Under the pieces are notes generated by a model that made no database searches, was not told where the DNA came from, and saw only the letters and a list, made by a program, of their open reading frames with translations. Positions 1 to 8,877 of a DNA stretch of 64,000 bases are shown here, piece after piece. How positions within the stretch are numbered: the first letter of the stretch is position 1; the number at the start of each line of letters is the position of its first letter. Source of the stretch: Desulfobulbaceae bacterium BRH_c16a. Lineage in GTDB: Bacteria; Desulfobacterota; Desulfobulbia; Desulfobulbales; Desulfocapsaceae. The translations under genes were made by a program, and so were the position numbers. The stretch spans positions 1 to 64,000 of the forward strand of contig LADS01000004.1 in assembly GCA_000961725.1 (NCBI GenBank), written 5' to 3'.

Positions 1-155
1 CATCCCCGTAATAATTCCTCATTCATCAGATGATATAAACTGGTGAACTTAAATCCAGGCACCTTACGGGCTTTCTCTGCTATGCGATGTAATGTCGTTA
101 CCACTGGTTCTCCGCTTCCGTGAACGGTCAGTGTCTCCTCACACCGCGCTCCCAT
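1..155 (-). CDS. Group II intron reverse transcriptase/maturase, N-terminal fragment (cut by window edge)
   Basis: Only the first 51 residues are in the window, starting MGARCEETLTVHG and including HRIAEKARK and FTSLYHLMNEELL. This matches the start of group II intron-encoded reverse transcriptase/maturases, where a conserved helical segment precedes the RT0 block. The start is supported by a strong ribosome-binding site (AAAGGAGG, six bases before ATG). The protein would bind the intron RNA, help it splice and drive retrohoming. Whether it is intact cannot be judged from this window. Confidence 0.75.
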   Translation of the reverse strand, partial: MGARCEETLTVHGSGEPVVTTLHRIAEKARKVPGFKFTSLYHLMNEELLRG

Positions 156-603
156 GTGTAGCCTCCTTTCCTCCAGCAGCATTACCCGCCTTCATCGGTA
201 CTACGAGGCTATCCGACTCCCTGTGTCTCATTTGCCTTCCTCCCTCTTCAGTTGTCCGGCATACTCTCGATACTCCGAAAGAAGCACAGGGCCTCCCGGG
301 TTCCCGTCTAATCACAATGTCAAACATGCCATGGTCTCCGACCCCGGGAAGCAGCCACCATCTTGCCTTTAACGTTGATGACTGTATTGACTTCCATCTG
401 TAGAAGAATGTCGTCCTTCCGATTAGGAAAATTACGGGGCTCAATCCCTTCAACCTTTCGGCTTACGGCCTGTCTGCTCGCTATCCTACGCTTAAAACTT
501 TATGTTACCATAAAGCCTCCAAGGACTCGCTACCCGGTGGTTGGCCTAACCTTCCGGGACGGGATTCACACCCGCTGGACTACACGACCTTGCCCGGCCG
601 CAC
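1..603 (-). mobile_element. Group II intron, 5' part (runs off the left edge)
   Basis: Read on the minus strand, the element begins at 603 with GTGCG, the group II intron 5' consensus. A GC-rich segment typical of domain I follows (CCGGGCAAGG, then a GTCCAGCGGGTGTGAATCCCG-like stretch at about 590-550). Near 240-160 the RNA spells the conserved run that precedes intron-encoded proteins (ESDSLVVPMKAGNA in one frame), and the reverse transcriptase starts at 155. Domains V and VI and the 3' exon lie outside the window. The 5' exon side (604-685) carries a short open frame, so the intron may interrupt a gene I cannot name. The call rests on the boundary motif plus the reverse transcriptase start. 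Confidence 0.8.
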
Positions 604-1169
604 TCAACATATTTCCAAAAGATCGTAACTCCAGAAGAGAAACCCACATCTCTCTGCCTAGATGAAATGCACGACCAATAGCCATCACCTAAGCCAGCTT
701 AATACTTCCTGGTTTTTTACAATGATTGCAAGTTAAAAATAATAAACAAGTCAACGAAAAAATTACTGATTTCCTGGAGAGCGCAATAGCACTACCGAAA
801 TACCTCTGTCTCAATCCTCTTGATAAATAATTTGGTGTCATCAACTAGCTACCGCGCGAATCTTTGCAGTTTTTTATTTTGAAGGTAAAGAATGTTGTAA
901 AAAATGCCGTGGTAAGGTGTTTTACTTTTCTCCCCTTGAACGATGTGATGTTCAAAAGCGTGAAGAGCAACTTAAAAGCGCGGTCCAAACGCTCTTCTCC
1001 TCAAGTAATCGCGACTTCAGCCGTTTTCTATGGTTTCATGGACATGTCCCGCGATCAGTGGATGACCGGTGGAATTGATTGTGCTCCTGTTTGAGACACT
1101 ATTTCATCTTCTATTTGTGCCTCGCCCCGGGGCACAAATTCCTTCATCTTTCTGCTGACCTGATCACTC
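604..1169. other. Unassigned stretch between intron and integrase remnant
   Basis: About 565 bases with no recognised gene. On the minus strand, 685-604 is an open frame starting MAIGRAFHLGREM that runs into the intron 5' boundary; it could be the 5' exon of an interrupted gene, but I recognise no family. A plus-strand frame at 864-1094 (76 residues) has no recognisable domain and atypical composition. The stretch is AT-rich compared with the rest of the window and probably consists of decayed mobile DNA. Confidence 0.4.
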
Positions 1170-2075
1170 TTACCTCTCATCCAAAATCCGCTTCAGCTTA
1201 TCATTTGTTATGCGCGAATACTGCAGGGAAAAGGAGGCATTTTTATGGCCCAGCTGCCGTTGCACCGCCGCGACATTGCCGGTTTTCTCCATGATGAACA
1301 CGCCCATGCCGTGCCGGGCCGAATGCGGTGTGTTGTCTTTATCGACGCCGGCAAAATCCCGGACCTGATTCCACACCGTATTGATCCCTTTCGGGTTCAG
1401 CCGAAACCGGCATGCGGCGGGCGGCGATCACCAACCTCAACCTGGCGGATATCGATTTTGACCGGCGGATTTTAGCGGTGATGGAAAAAGGCGGCAGTGT
1501 CCAGCCGTATCCGATCAGCCGGCAGGGGATAGCGGCAATCAGAGACTATCTCGAACACGAGCGAAAAGAGGATCAGGAGAAATGGCAAGCCCATGCCCTT
1601 TTTCTTGCCGCAAGCATCAGTCCCCACGGCGACGGTGACGGTCGCGGGACCGGCCGCCGACCAGCAGCAGTTGATCGGCGGCATCGAGGATGCGGTTGCG
1701 CTCCTGCTTGGTCAAGGCCCGCTCGATCTCCAGGTGATTGCTGACCGACAGCATGGTGATTTTGGCCATCGGCTGGCCCAGGGGAAAAGGGCGGTGCTGG
1801 TGGATCCACTTGGCAAAGGTTTTCAAATGGGCGGTCATCCGGTTGACGGTGCGGTCCGACCATTTTTTCGTGCCGTCATCTTTAACGGTGTTTTGCAGGG
1901 CCATGAGGAAATCGCGGCTTGCCCTGGGCGACCAGGTTGTGCGTAAGGTGTTGCCGAATTCCTGCCGGAGAAAAGAGAAGTCTGGTAAAACCGGTACGGA
2001 TGAGTAGTGAACAGAGAAGGCAAAGTACCTGGCAGAAGCATCGTGGCTGAACGAAAAAAATCTTGCGCGATCAAC
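1170..2075 (-). pseudogene. Tyrosine recombinase (phage-type integrase), broken by an internal inversion
   Basis: Three pieces of one integrase are visible. The N-terminal core-binding part is on the minus strand from about 2075 to 1636 (RQEFGNTLRTTW, SDRTVNRMTAHLKTFAKW, ERALTKQERNRILDAADQ). The C-terminal catalytic part is on the minus strand at 1403-1170 (TPHSARHGMG, QRQLGHKN and the tyrosine context QYSRI). The piece between them, with the first catalytic Arg (ETGMRRAAITNLNLADIDF), lies on the plus strand. No intact reading frame remains and the upstream end meets an in-frame TAG at 2078, so the gene should be dead. About 20 residues expected before the ETGMR helix are missing, pointing to inversion plus a small deletion. 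Confidence 0.85.
1404..1635 (+). other. Inverted internal segment of the integrase gene
   Basis: In plus-strand frame, 1403-1635 encodes integrase residues running from ETGMRRAA to AASISPHGDG, while both flanks encode the same protein on the minus strand. At the left junction the DNA is GAAACCGGCATG, with a near-palindromic core (CCGGCATGCGG). At the right junction, GGCGACGGTGACGGTCGCG reads sensibly on both strands (HGDGDG forward, RDRHRR reverse). Short inverted homologies therefore flank the segment. It lies inside the integrase pseudogene. Confidence 0.75.
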
Positions 2076-2201
2076 CTAAAAAGATACATCTTCAAGCTTA
2101 AATGGAGCGGCTTCGATAATGAGACGTTTTTTTTAGGACCGACTTAGAAAGCGATGTCTTATCACCATCACCATCACCAATTCCGACCTCCGGCAGCATT
2201 G

Positions 2202-2238
2202 AAAAACGCCCGACAACCATAACCCTTGGTATCGGGCG
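2202..2238 (-). terminator. Intrinsic terminator after the secreted hypothetical gene
   Basis: On the minus strand, CGCCCGATACC and GGTTGTCGGGCG form a stem around an AAGGGTTAT loop, followed by TTTTTC. It begins about 28 bases after the stop of the gene ending at 2266. Confidence 0.7.
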
Positions 2239-2265
2239 CATTTCTTTGTTCAGGCTTGTTCGTCA

Positions 2266-2751
2266 TTAAGGCTTGGCCTTCTTGAGATTGACATATGTAT
2301 CAGTGCGGGTATTTCCCCATCGGTCGACAGATGTATCGCGGGTAACGGTGGTGCTATGGGGGCGCCCATCGGCACCGATCCAGGTTGTTTTTTCCCGGGT
2401 TGTTTCCTGCCCAGGTTTATTGCTCCAGGACTTTACAGTGGTGCGGGGGCGGGTAATCGCCTCGTTGCGGCCGCGCGAGTAGTAACTGGAATGCCGATCC
2501 ACTACAGTTTCCTCTTCGTGGATTGTGCCATCAGGGGCATATTGTTCAGTACTGTGGTAGTCTCTTCTTACCACGGGGTTCTTGGCTCGATAACGATATT
2601 GAGGATAGTATCGATAAGTGGGATAGTAGCCGCGGTTGTACCCATAGTCATCATCATTATGGTGAGCGTACGCTGCAATCGGTGTCAGCAGCCCCCCAAA
2701 TAAAAAATTCGTCGACACTAGAACAGCCACCAGGATCATGTACTTTTTCAT
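2266..2751 (-). CDS. Secreted hypothetical protein, Tyr/Arg-rich
   Basis: 161 residues starting MKKYMILVAVLVSTNFLFGG, a clear signal peptide with a likely cleavage after AYA. The mature protein begins with a His/Asp/Tyr-rich segment (HHNDDDYGYNRGYY), followed by basic and Thr-rich sequence (TVVDRHSSYYSRGRNE, TTREKTTWIGADGRP, DRWGNTRTDTYVN) with no transmembrane helix. I chose this ATG rather than the one 13 codons upstream because AGGAGAGAG lies directly before it. It is probably periplasmic or surface-exposed. No family was recognised. It stands alone between mobile-element remnants and has its own terminator. Confidence 0.7.
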   Translation of the reverse strand: MKKYMILVAVLVSTNFLFGGLLTPIAAYAHHNDDDYGYNRGYYPTYRYYPQYRYRAKNPVVRRDYHSTEQYAPDGTIHEEETVVDRHSSYYSRGRNEAITRPRTTVKSWSNKPGQETTREKTTWIGADGRPHSTTVTRDTSVDRWGNTRTDTYVNLKKAKP

Positions 2752-3368
2752 CTCTCTCCTTGCTGAATGGGGGTTAATTTTTCTGCTCAATCCTAATCCT
2801 TAGGAGAACATAGGTTGTTCCTCTTGTGATTCCTTTATAAGCCGACATTCTCAAAAATAATAGACGACATCAGGCCGAATAGGGTTCTAAGTAGCTCATT
2901 TCAAGGCGATGTCGGGTCTACGTCTATTTCCATGTCGAGTGACGAAATAAGGAAAGAAAAACAGTGCCAGGAGTGTAAGGCAGAGTGAGCAGCCAAGCAT
3001 AGAATTGAAGAGAGTTCGCCTTGAGGGAGGTCGTGTCATTTGTTGATCTTACCTGGATAGTTGTAGATGTTGATGTTTAATTACAAATTCTGTCTAGAAC
3101 CGAAAACGTGGTTTCATATATATGGGGAGAGTTTAAACAAACGGCTCTAAAGTTCCATAGGATTTTTCCCTCTTCCTAAAGCTTTTCAACTGCCAGAAAA
3201 CCATTTTTCTCATTATCTTGTGCTTCATTAGGGTATACCTTATGGAGGCGTTTATACTGAGACACTTTTTCGTCTCATTTACGTTAACTTTTTTTTATTA
3301 TCCAGCTCTTGGTTTCATGCCAAAAACTATCTCTTATTTCATGCCTCCACAATTCATAAGGTCTCTCC
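2752..3368. other. Intergenic region without recognisable gene
   Basis: About 615 bases of AT-rich sequence between the secreted hypothetical gene and the Tn3 remnant. Several short frames exist but none has a ribosome-binding site together with a recognisable product. The right part (3240-3368) should be the upstream flank of the Tn3-type transposase, but I could not identify a clear 38-bp Tn3 terminal repeat in it. Confidence 0.4.
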
Positions 3369-4040
3369 ATGCCGAAAATGAAAATTTTCAACTCCCTGGA
3401 GAAGGAGGCATTCGACTCTCCGCCGGTGTTCAACAGTGTCGAGCGCAAGCAATTCTTTTCCTTGCCATTGCTACTCAAAGATTCGGTTGCCGACTTACGT
3501 ACACCTACCAATCAGGTCTGCTTCCTCGCGGTGGCGGGTTATTTCAAGGCACGGCGTAAATTCTTTGCCCGGCAATTTCATCAAGCGGATATCGAGTACA
3601 TTGCACCCCAGATTGATGTGAGTCCGGCGGATGTTCACGTTGGCATCTACAGCAAGGGAACCTATGCTCGTCATCAGTCCATAATTCTGAGCTACTTCGG
3701 CTGCAACCCGTTTGACGGACCGGCAAAGAGGTTCATTGCCAGTGAGATTGCGACGTTGGTGCGCGTCCAATACCGGCCCAAGCTGGTCCTGATGGAAGTC
3801 CTCCAGATCCTGACACGCCAGAAAATCGAGATCCCCAGCTACAATGTGCTGGCTGGGTTGATCGTTACTTCCATCAATCGTCACCGATCCGAACTCAGTG
3901 CAATTGTCGAGGCCGGTCTCAGCAAAAAGCAGCGAGCCTCACTCGATGCATTGCTGGAAAAAGAACCGGACAACGGGATGAGTGAGGGCTGGCGCTACCG
4001 CCTCACGTTGTTGAAGCGACCTTTCCAATCCACCCGGCCA
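3369..4040 (+). pseudogene. Tn3-family transposase, N-terminal fragment
   Basis: The frame starts MPKMKIFNSLEKEAFDSPPVFNSVERKQFF and continues LRTPTNQVCFLAVAGYFKA, characteristic of the N-terminal DNA-binding domain (DUF4158) of Tn3-family transposases. About 224 residues remain of the usual ~990. Homology runs to RYRLTLLKRPFQSTRP and then stops; the following codons belong to an unrelated gene end. The catalytic DDE domain is missing, so the fragment is inactive. It marks a past Tn3-type insertion followed by deletion. Confidence 0.85.
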
Positions 4041-4047
4041 ATAAAAC

Positions 4048-4125
4048 GAGATCACCGTCGTCCACGAGATTGCCCACTTCATGGGATTCGACGATGACGA
4101 ACTGGATTCCCTGGGTTACGGCTAA
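4048..4125 (+). pseudogene. Zincin-like metallopeptidase (Zincin_1 family), C-terminal remnant
   Basis: After the Tn3 homology ends, a second plus-strand frame encodes EITVVHEIAHFMGFDDDELDSLGYG and stops. This is the HExxH zinc-binding end of the small 'metallopeptidase family' (Zincin_1) proteins, which typically finish with this motif about 20 residues before the C-terminus. The first 80-100 residues are absent, replaced by Tn3 sequence, so it cannot be expressed as a normal enzyme. The remnant is short, but HEIAHF followed by an acidic DDDELDSLGY end is very typical of the family. Confidence 0.7.
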
Positions 4126-4339
4126 GAGGGTGCAATGCCACCGGCAACGCTATTCATGGCATCATGCATGATAGAACCTGTCCTGTAGCATCATTTTGAG
4201 CTTACATTGCCAAAACACCACAATGTAATATCGTTAAGGAACATCTGAACAACTTCTGATTCAGAATAGAGCACGACTGTAATAACGGCAGCTCGATGAG
4301 GCGATCTTGCTTACTGTAAGAAAGAACGGAGGAAGAATC

Positions 4340-4726
4340 ATGCGCATAGCAAAAGAAGACATTCCCGTTAGAATCGATGTTCCGGGGGCAATAGCTCGAC
4401 AGATTAAAAATTTCGGTGATGCGACAGGCTACAGTCACATTGGCGGAGAATACTTCTCTTTAGCTGAAGGAACTGACATTTTGCCACTCCTGCAAGGTCT
4501 CGAGGGCGATCTCTGTCAATCTCCTCACTGGGGTTACATTATTGAAGGAAAACTCACAGTGAGTTTTGCCGATGGACACGAGGAAACCCCTGAGACAAGT
4601 GACTTGTTTTACTGGCCTCCGGGCCACACGGTGAAAGCCGACAAGGATACTGAAATGATCTTGTTCAGTCCTCAGCACGAACACGACGAGGTGATCGAAC
4701 ATATACTTGAGAAGGTTCAAGGATAG
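4340..4726 (+). CDS. Small cupin-domain protein
   Basis: 128 residues from MRIAKEDIPV; the start follows GGAGGAAG. A single cupin barrel is indicated by CQSPHWGYIIEGKLTVSFADG (cupin motif 1, unusually with one histidine followed by WG) and DLFYWPPGHTVKADKDTEMI (motif 2, with PPGH). The C-terminus HEHDEVIEHILEKV is amphipathic. Such cupins may bind a metal or small ligand, or act as sensors; the substrate cannot be inferred. It is a single gene, about 215 bases after the Tn3/zincin chimera, and may be cargo or an original chromosomal gene. Confidence 0.75.
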   Translation: MRIAKEDIPVRIDVPGAIARQIKNFGDATGYSHIGGEYFSLAEGTDILPLLQGLEGDLCQSPHWGYIIEGKLTVSFADGHEETPETSDLFYWPPGHTVKADKDTEMILFSPQHEHDEVIEHILEKVQG

Positions 4727-4896
4727 ATATGCAACTGACCCGAAGTGGATGTTCACCGGGATACTGCCGACAGTCGAACCTGGCAGCTTAAAACAAGCAG
4801 AGATTCCACTAAAGAACTGCTTTATCCTGAAAAGCCAATGCCAACAGGTCGACTCAATTGACAATACTCATGAATCGGCCTCAGGCACGTCAAAGG

Positions 4897-5301
4897 TTAT
4901 ACGTTAGGTTCAACATACAACACTCTCATCATTTCATGATCTTCGTGGGAGAGGATATGGCAGTGCCAGACGTAACGGCCGGTTTTGTTGAAGTGGACCT
5001 TTATGCGCGCACGTTGTTCCGGAAGGACAGTGACCATGTCTTTTGGGGCCGACTCAAAATAACCGCCCTCTGCAGTCAAGTTTACAGAACCACCAACAGA
5101 TATATTAGAAATTGCGGCAACCGTTCCTAATTTACCATTGTGTTGTAATACCTGTTGGGGATTATCCTCATCCGCATCAAAGGTGATTTCGTCACGTCCA
5201 AGGAGAGGTGGGAAGCCACAGGAATTTCTCCCATTGGTTGGGCAAAAACCGCTCCAGTGGCAGAAGGAAAGGTCCTCCGACGAGCAATCTTGAAGGGCCA
5301 T
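4897..5301 (-). pseudogene. Multicopper oxidase, C-terminal fragment
   Basis: The last ~55 residues (APKDMVTVLPEQRARIKVHF, then GRYVWHCHILSHEDHEMMR) are the third cupredoxin domain of a multicopper oxidase. HCHxxxHxxHEMM supplies the T1 and trinuclear copper ligands. Full-length enzymes have about 450-600 residues with three cupredoxin domains; here only about 134 codons are open, and the first third (ALQDCSSEDLSFCHW) does not resemble the family. No signal peptide or upstream domain is present in any frame. I read it as a deletion remnant rather than a functional gene. Confidence 0.65.
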
Positions 5302-5450
5302 TCTCGGACCTACCCCTCTGCCACTTCCGCTCTCTTAGAGGGAGAGCGAACAGCCAGGATCGGTGGGAAATTTGAACCTACTTGGTGGTGAAAGGGAAAT
5401 CTCCGTTTTCCCCTTGACAATACTTATCATGGATATCCCCCCGAATTTGG

Positions 5451-6680
5451 TCAGAACGTATATGAAAATCCAGATGTTATCAGGAGAGCCGAGCCGTCCT
5501 TGAATTCTCCGTCAACAATGCCATTGTCGACCTCTCTTGGGTTAAGCTGATGATACAGGACCCCAAGACCTAACGATAACCGGGAAGACAGATTGAATCG
5601 CGCACCGGCGGAGAAGATATATGCATCAGAATCGGGAAGTTCGAATCCGAGTGTTTTTTCAGGTATAGGGGTCTCGTCGTAGGCAAAACCAGCCATCAGG
5701 TCCAGCATGTCATTCATCCGATAGGAAAAACTTATTCGGTAGCCGTTCGAATCTTTCCAGTTTCGAGCAATGGCTGCATCAAAGGCGCTGTATAGAACCG
5801 GATTGGAAATCGGATCATCATAGTTGAAGTCGAAATCCTCGAACTCCGACCAGAAAGTTCTGTCCCAGGTAAGATCGATGGTCAGCTTGTCAAAAAAGAG
5901 GTAGGAACCCGAAAGGGAAAGCACTGCCGGCGCATTGACCTCCACAGTGCCTTTGGTGTTTATCGTGGTTCCCCCATAGTTGGTGAACAAGGTGGCGTCA
6001 CCTTCGAGGTCGAGATCGACATTCGACCTGTAGGTAGCTGAAATATTGGATTTGGTATTAGGTTTTACCGATAGGGCCAGATTGTAACCCCATGCGGTCT
6101 CATCCCCTTCCATGGAGCGGCCGGCGGTTATTCCGTCGGCCACATAGCCGTTGCTGACTACTTCACCTGTGCTGTAGAGAAGTCTCACTCCACCCGCTAC
6201 GGACAGGTACGTGTTGATTTTATAGGAAGCACTCGGATTGACTTCATAAACCTTCAATGTGAATTTTTCCGCAAAGGTCCGGGGATAGGGATCGTCCCAT
6301 CGTTTGGCAAGTCCGAAAGGGGTTGTTGCCGAAATGCCGAAATGCAAGTTATTGTATTCCGGAGATACCGCGAAAATGGCCGGTAACAAGAAATTCTCCT
6401 CCTCGGATGAGCCGCTGAACATGGAGGTTCCGGCATCCGTATACTTGACTGAAGAGAGATGGATATACGTGAAATCTGCCTCTGCATGCCAGGCATTCTG
6501 CAGCCAGGACATGTTCGCCGGATTGTAATAGGATGCAGTGGCGCTCAAGGCACTGGCGATGTTCGCTCCCGCCTTGGCCGTTGCTTCATAGGATTGTTCG
6601 GGAATGCGGTAAACTGAAGCTGCTGCGGTGGCTGCCACGAATACGGAGACCAAAGCTAAAGCACAAATCCTCTTTCTCAT
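5451..6680 (-). CDS. FadL/OmpP1/TodX-type outer-membrane channel for hydrophobic compounds
   Basis: 409 residues with a signal peptide (MRKRICALALVSVFVAATAAA). The mature N-terminus includes AGANIASALSATASYYNPANMSW, the hatch motif with NPA shared by FadL, OmpP1 and TodX. Alternating strands follow through the length, ending in a C-terminal aromatic (SGFSYTF) as expected for BAM-dependent barrels. FadL proteins let long-chain fatty acids or hydrocarbons cross the outer membrane by lateral diffusion. It lies 184 bases downstream of an aldehyde dehydrogenase on the same strand, suggesting uptake of a hydrophobic substrate for the oxidation genes upstream. The actual substrate is not determined. 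Confidence 0.85.
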   Translation of the reverse strand: MRKRICALALVSVFVAATAAASVYRIPEQSYEATAKAGANIASALSATASYYNPANMSWLQNAWHAEADFTYIHLSSVKYTDAGTSMFSGSSEEENFLLPAIFAVSPEYNNLHFGISATTPFGLAKRWDDPYPRTFAEKFTLKVYEVNPSASYKINTYLSVAGGVRLLYSTGEVVSNGYVADGITAGRSMEGDETAWGYNLALSVKPNTKSNISATYRSNVDLDLEGDATLFTNYGGTTINTKGTVEVNAPAVLSLSGSYLFFDKLTIDLTWDRTFWSEFEDFDFNYDDPISNPVLYSAFDAAIARNWKDSNGYRISFSYRMNDMLDLMAGFAYDETPIPEKTLGFELPDSDAYIFSAGARFNLSSRLSLGLGVLYHQLNPREVDNGIVDGEFKDGSALLITSGFSYTF

Positions 6681-6864
6681 AATTTTCCCCTTTAATTGGA
6701 ATACAGTGTCAATCTAGAACAGTCCCCAACCATCCGTCTGAACCGGATCCATCAAAAAGGATCCGGACGCTGATGAGGATCCAATTCCCAATGGTATAGG
6801 CCGGAAGACGGGTCGGACATTCAAAGAATGGAACCTTTGCTACCAGTAATCTTTTTATTTTTTA

Positions 6865-8352
6865 TTATTCAAAGGTCGTGATATAGCTCTCTTCATCGCA
6901 GAGCTCGACATAGACGTTCTTCAATTGCGTGAATTGGTCGATGGCATATTTGCTCAGGTCCTTGCCGTAACCGCTTTGCTTGAATCCGCCATGGGGGGCG
7001 AAGTTTGAGATCATCAGATACTGGTTGATCCATACCTGGCCGGCATTGAGCTGTTTAGCCAGGCGTAGTCCGCGTTTGATGTTGCTTGTCCATACGCCCG
7101 CCGCCAACCCATAGGGGGAATGATTGGCCCTTTGGATGACTTCATCTTCACTGGAAAATTTCATAAGACAGAGGACGGGACCGAAGATTTCTTCTCGGAC
7201 GATCGTATAATCATCGTGCTCGCATTCAAAAATGGTGGGGGCGATATAAAAACCTCGAGACAATTCCCCTTGGGTCAAGCGGCGGCCGCCGGCAAGCAGT
7301 TTGGCCCCTTCACGTTTTCCGGATTCGATGTACTGTAAGATGAGATTCATTTGATCCTCACTGATGATCGATCCCATCCGTACGTCATCATCCATGCCGT
7401 TTCCAACCGGAATCAAGCGGGTGCGCCGCAACAACTCCGACTTGAAATCCTCATAGATTCTTTCCTGAACGTACAATCGGCTTCCGGCGATGCATGTCTG
7501 GCCCGCGTTAAAGAAGATACCGAGCAGAGCTGCACCCACGGCATTGTCCAGTTTCTCGATATCATCAAAGATGATGTGCGGTGATTTTCCGCCCAACTCC
7601 AAACTCACCTTCTTGACGGTCGACGCTGCCATCCTCATGACTTTCCGCCCGGTTTCAGTGGAACCGGTAAAGGCAATTTTGCTTATTCCCGGATGATGGC
7701 ATAATGCCTCGCCGATCTCGGAGCCCGATCCCGTGACAATGTTGACCACTCCGTCGGGGGCTCCCGATCTATGAATAATCCCGGCAAGTTCCAGTGCAGA
7801 AAGCGAGGTGAGCAAAGCGGGTTTGAAGATGATGGTATTGCCGGTGGCAAGGGCCGGGGCTATTTTCCAGGCAGCGAACATGATGGGATAATTCCATGCC
7901 ACGATTGCGGCACACACCCCCAGAGGTTCGCGCAGGGTAAAATCAAGCACGTCACCAGGAACCGGGAGAACCTCTCCGTAGATCTGGGTTGTAAGACCGG
8001 CATAATATTCAAAACAATCAGCAGCCCAATGCATGTCAACAGTACTGACATCGGTCATGGTCTTGCCGGAATCCATGACCTCGATTTTGGCTAGGCGTTC
8101 AATATCGTTTCGTATGCCTTTGGCTATATTGTGTAAAATTTCAGCCCGATCCTGTGCTGAATGGGACTGGCTCCAATAGTTGTGGCGAAAAGCTCTTTCC
8201 GCCGCTTTGACGGCGAGGTCGACATCGGTGGCGTCCGCCATGGGAAAAGTGGCTATGGTTTTGCCGTCGGCGGGACAGGTGCTGCTTGTGGTGCGCCCCG
8301 ACTGTGAGTCAACAAATTGACCGTTGATATACATTGAATAGTGGTGAACCAT
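6865..8352 (-). CDS. NAD(P)-dependent aldehyde dehydrogenase
   Basis: 495 residues, full length for the ALDH superfamily. Visible motifs are WNYP (oxyanion Asn154), FTGSTETGRKV (cofactor Rossmann loop), LELGGKSPH with general base Glu252, and FFNAGQTCIAGSR with nucleophile Cys287. The C-terminal PHGGFKQSGYGKD is typical of betaine- or retinal-type class members. It oxidises an aldehyde to the acid with NAD(P)+. It is downstream of an SCP2-domain gene and an iron alcohol dehydrogenase on the same strand, so it probably takes the aldehyde made by the alcohol dehydrogenase. Substrate specificity is not readable from the sequence. Confidence 0.9.
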   Translation of the reverse strand: MVHHYSMYINGQFVDSQSGRTTSSTCPADGKTIATFPMADATDVDLAVKAAERAFRHNYWSQSHSAQDRAEILHNIAKGIRNDIERLAKIEVMDSGKTMTDVSTVDMHWAADCFEYYAGLTTQIYGEVLPVPGDVLDFTLREPLGVCAAIVAWNYPIMFAAWKIAPALATGNTIIFKPALLTSLSALELAGIIHRSGAPDGVVNIVTGSGSEIGEALCHHPGISKIAFTGSTETGRKVMRMAASTVKKVSLELGGKSPHIIFDDIEKLDNAVGAALLGIFFNAGQTCIAGSRLYVQERIYEDFKSELLRRTRLIPVGNGMDDDVRMGSIISEDQMNLILQYIESGKREGAKLLAGGRRLTQGELSRGFYIAPTIFECEHDDYTIVREEIFGPVLCLMKFSSEDEVIQRANHSPYGLAAGVWTSNIKRGLRLAKQLNAGQVWINQYLMISNFAPHGGFKQSGYGKDLSKYAIDQFTQLKNVYVELCDEESYITTFE

Positions 8353-8435
8353 GAGGATATCCTCCGACGTGCTGTCGATAAGTGTTCAATATTGCGTAAA
8401 ATGTTAAGGATTGTCCTGTCCCTCGCATGTTTTGC

Positions 8436-8849
8436 CTAATGAATGTTGTATTCCTTGTAGCCCTTGGCATCCAGGTATGCCGGATACATGGCATAGGTCG
8501 GCCGAATTGCCGGAAGTAATTTCAATATCTGCGGGACCGGACCCTTGGCGATAATCTGGCGTCGTGCCAGTGCCATGGTCAAATTGACTTTGCCGAACCA
8601 GAATTTGTGGGCTACTTCCGCATTCATCGTCATTTCGACATCGGCAATGGTTTCTTTATCCCCGGAGATGACCCGTATGGACTCTTGGGAACAATCCACC
8701 AGAACGGCCACTTCCGGGTCACGATAGTTGAAGCGGATGATCAGCTTCGAGTTCAGGAGTTTGGTCGCGACATCGGGCGATGCTGCGATCAGGTTAAAAA
8801 AGCCGACAATGACGTTTTCAAAGTGTTGACTGGTTGCAAATAAACCCAT
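8436..8849 (-). CDS. SCP2 sterol-binding-domain protein
   Basis: 137 residues. The start MGLFATSQHF is chosen because GGAGAGGGT precedes it; an earlier ATG 13 codons upstream lacks one. The middle and C-terminus (IIRFNYRDPEVAVLVDC, KETIADVEMTMNAEVAHKFWFGKVNLTMALARRQIIAKGP) fit the SCP2 fold, in which NADVEMTM... and KVN...A...G are conserved. Such proteins bind acyl chains or other lipids in a hydrophobic tunnel. Between an alcohol dehydrogenase (28 bases upstream) and an aldehyde dehydrogenase (83 bases downstream), it could carry or shield a hydrophobic intermediate. Confidence 0.75.
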   Translation of the reverse strand: MGLFATSQHFENVIVGFFNLIAASPDVATKLLNSKLIIRFNYRDPEVAVLVDCSQESIRVISGDKETIADVEMTMNAEVAHKFWFGKVNLTMALARRQIIAKGPVPQILKLLPAIRPTYAMYPAYLDAKGYKEYNIH

Positions 8850-8877
8850 ACCCTCTCCTTGTTTTTCATTCCTCTGG

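Noticed and set aside
864-1094. Plus-strand frame of 76 codons
   Set aside because: No ribosome-binding site, no recognisable domain, in decayed mobile DNA.
2160-2180. CATCACCATCACC repeat resembling a His-tag sequence
   Set aside because: Only a short trinucleotide-like repeat outside any supported frame; no vector sequence surrounds it.
3495-3884. Minus-strand frame of 129 codons
   Set aside because: Lies antisense to the well-supported Tn3 transposase fragment; a shadow frame.
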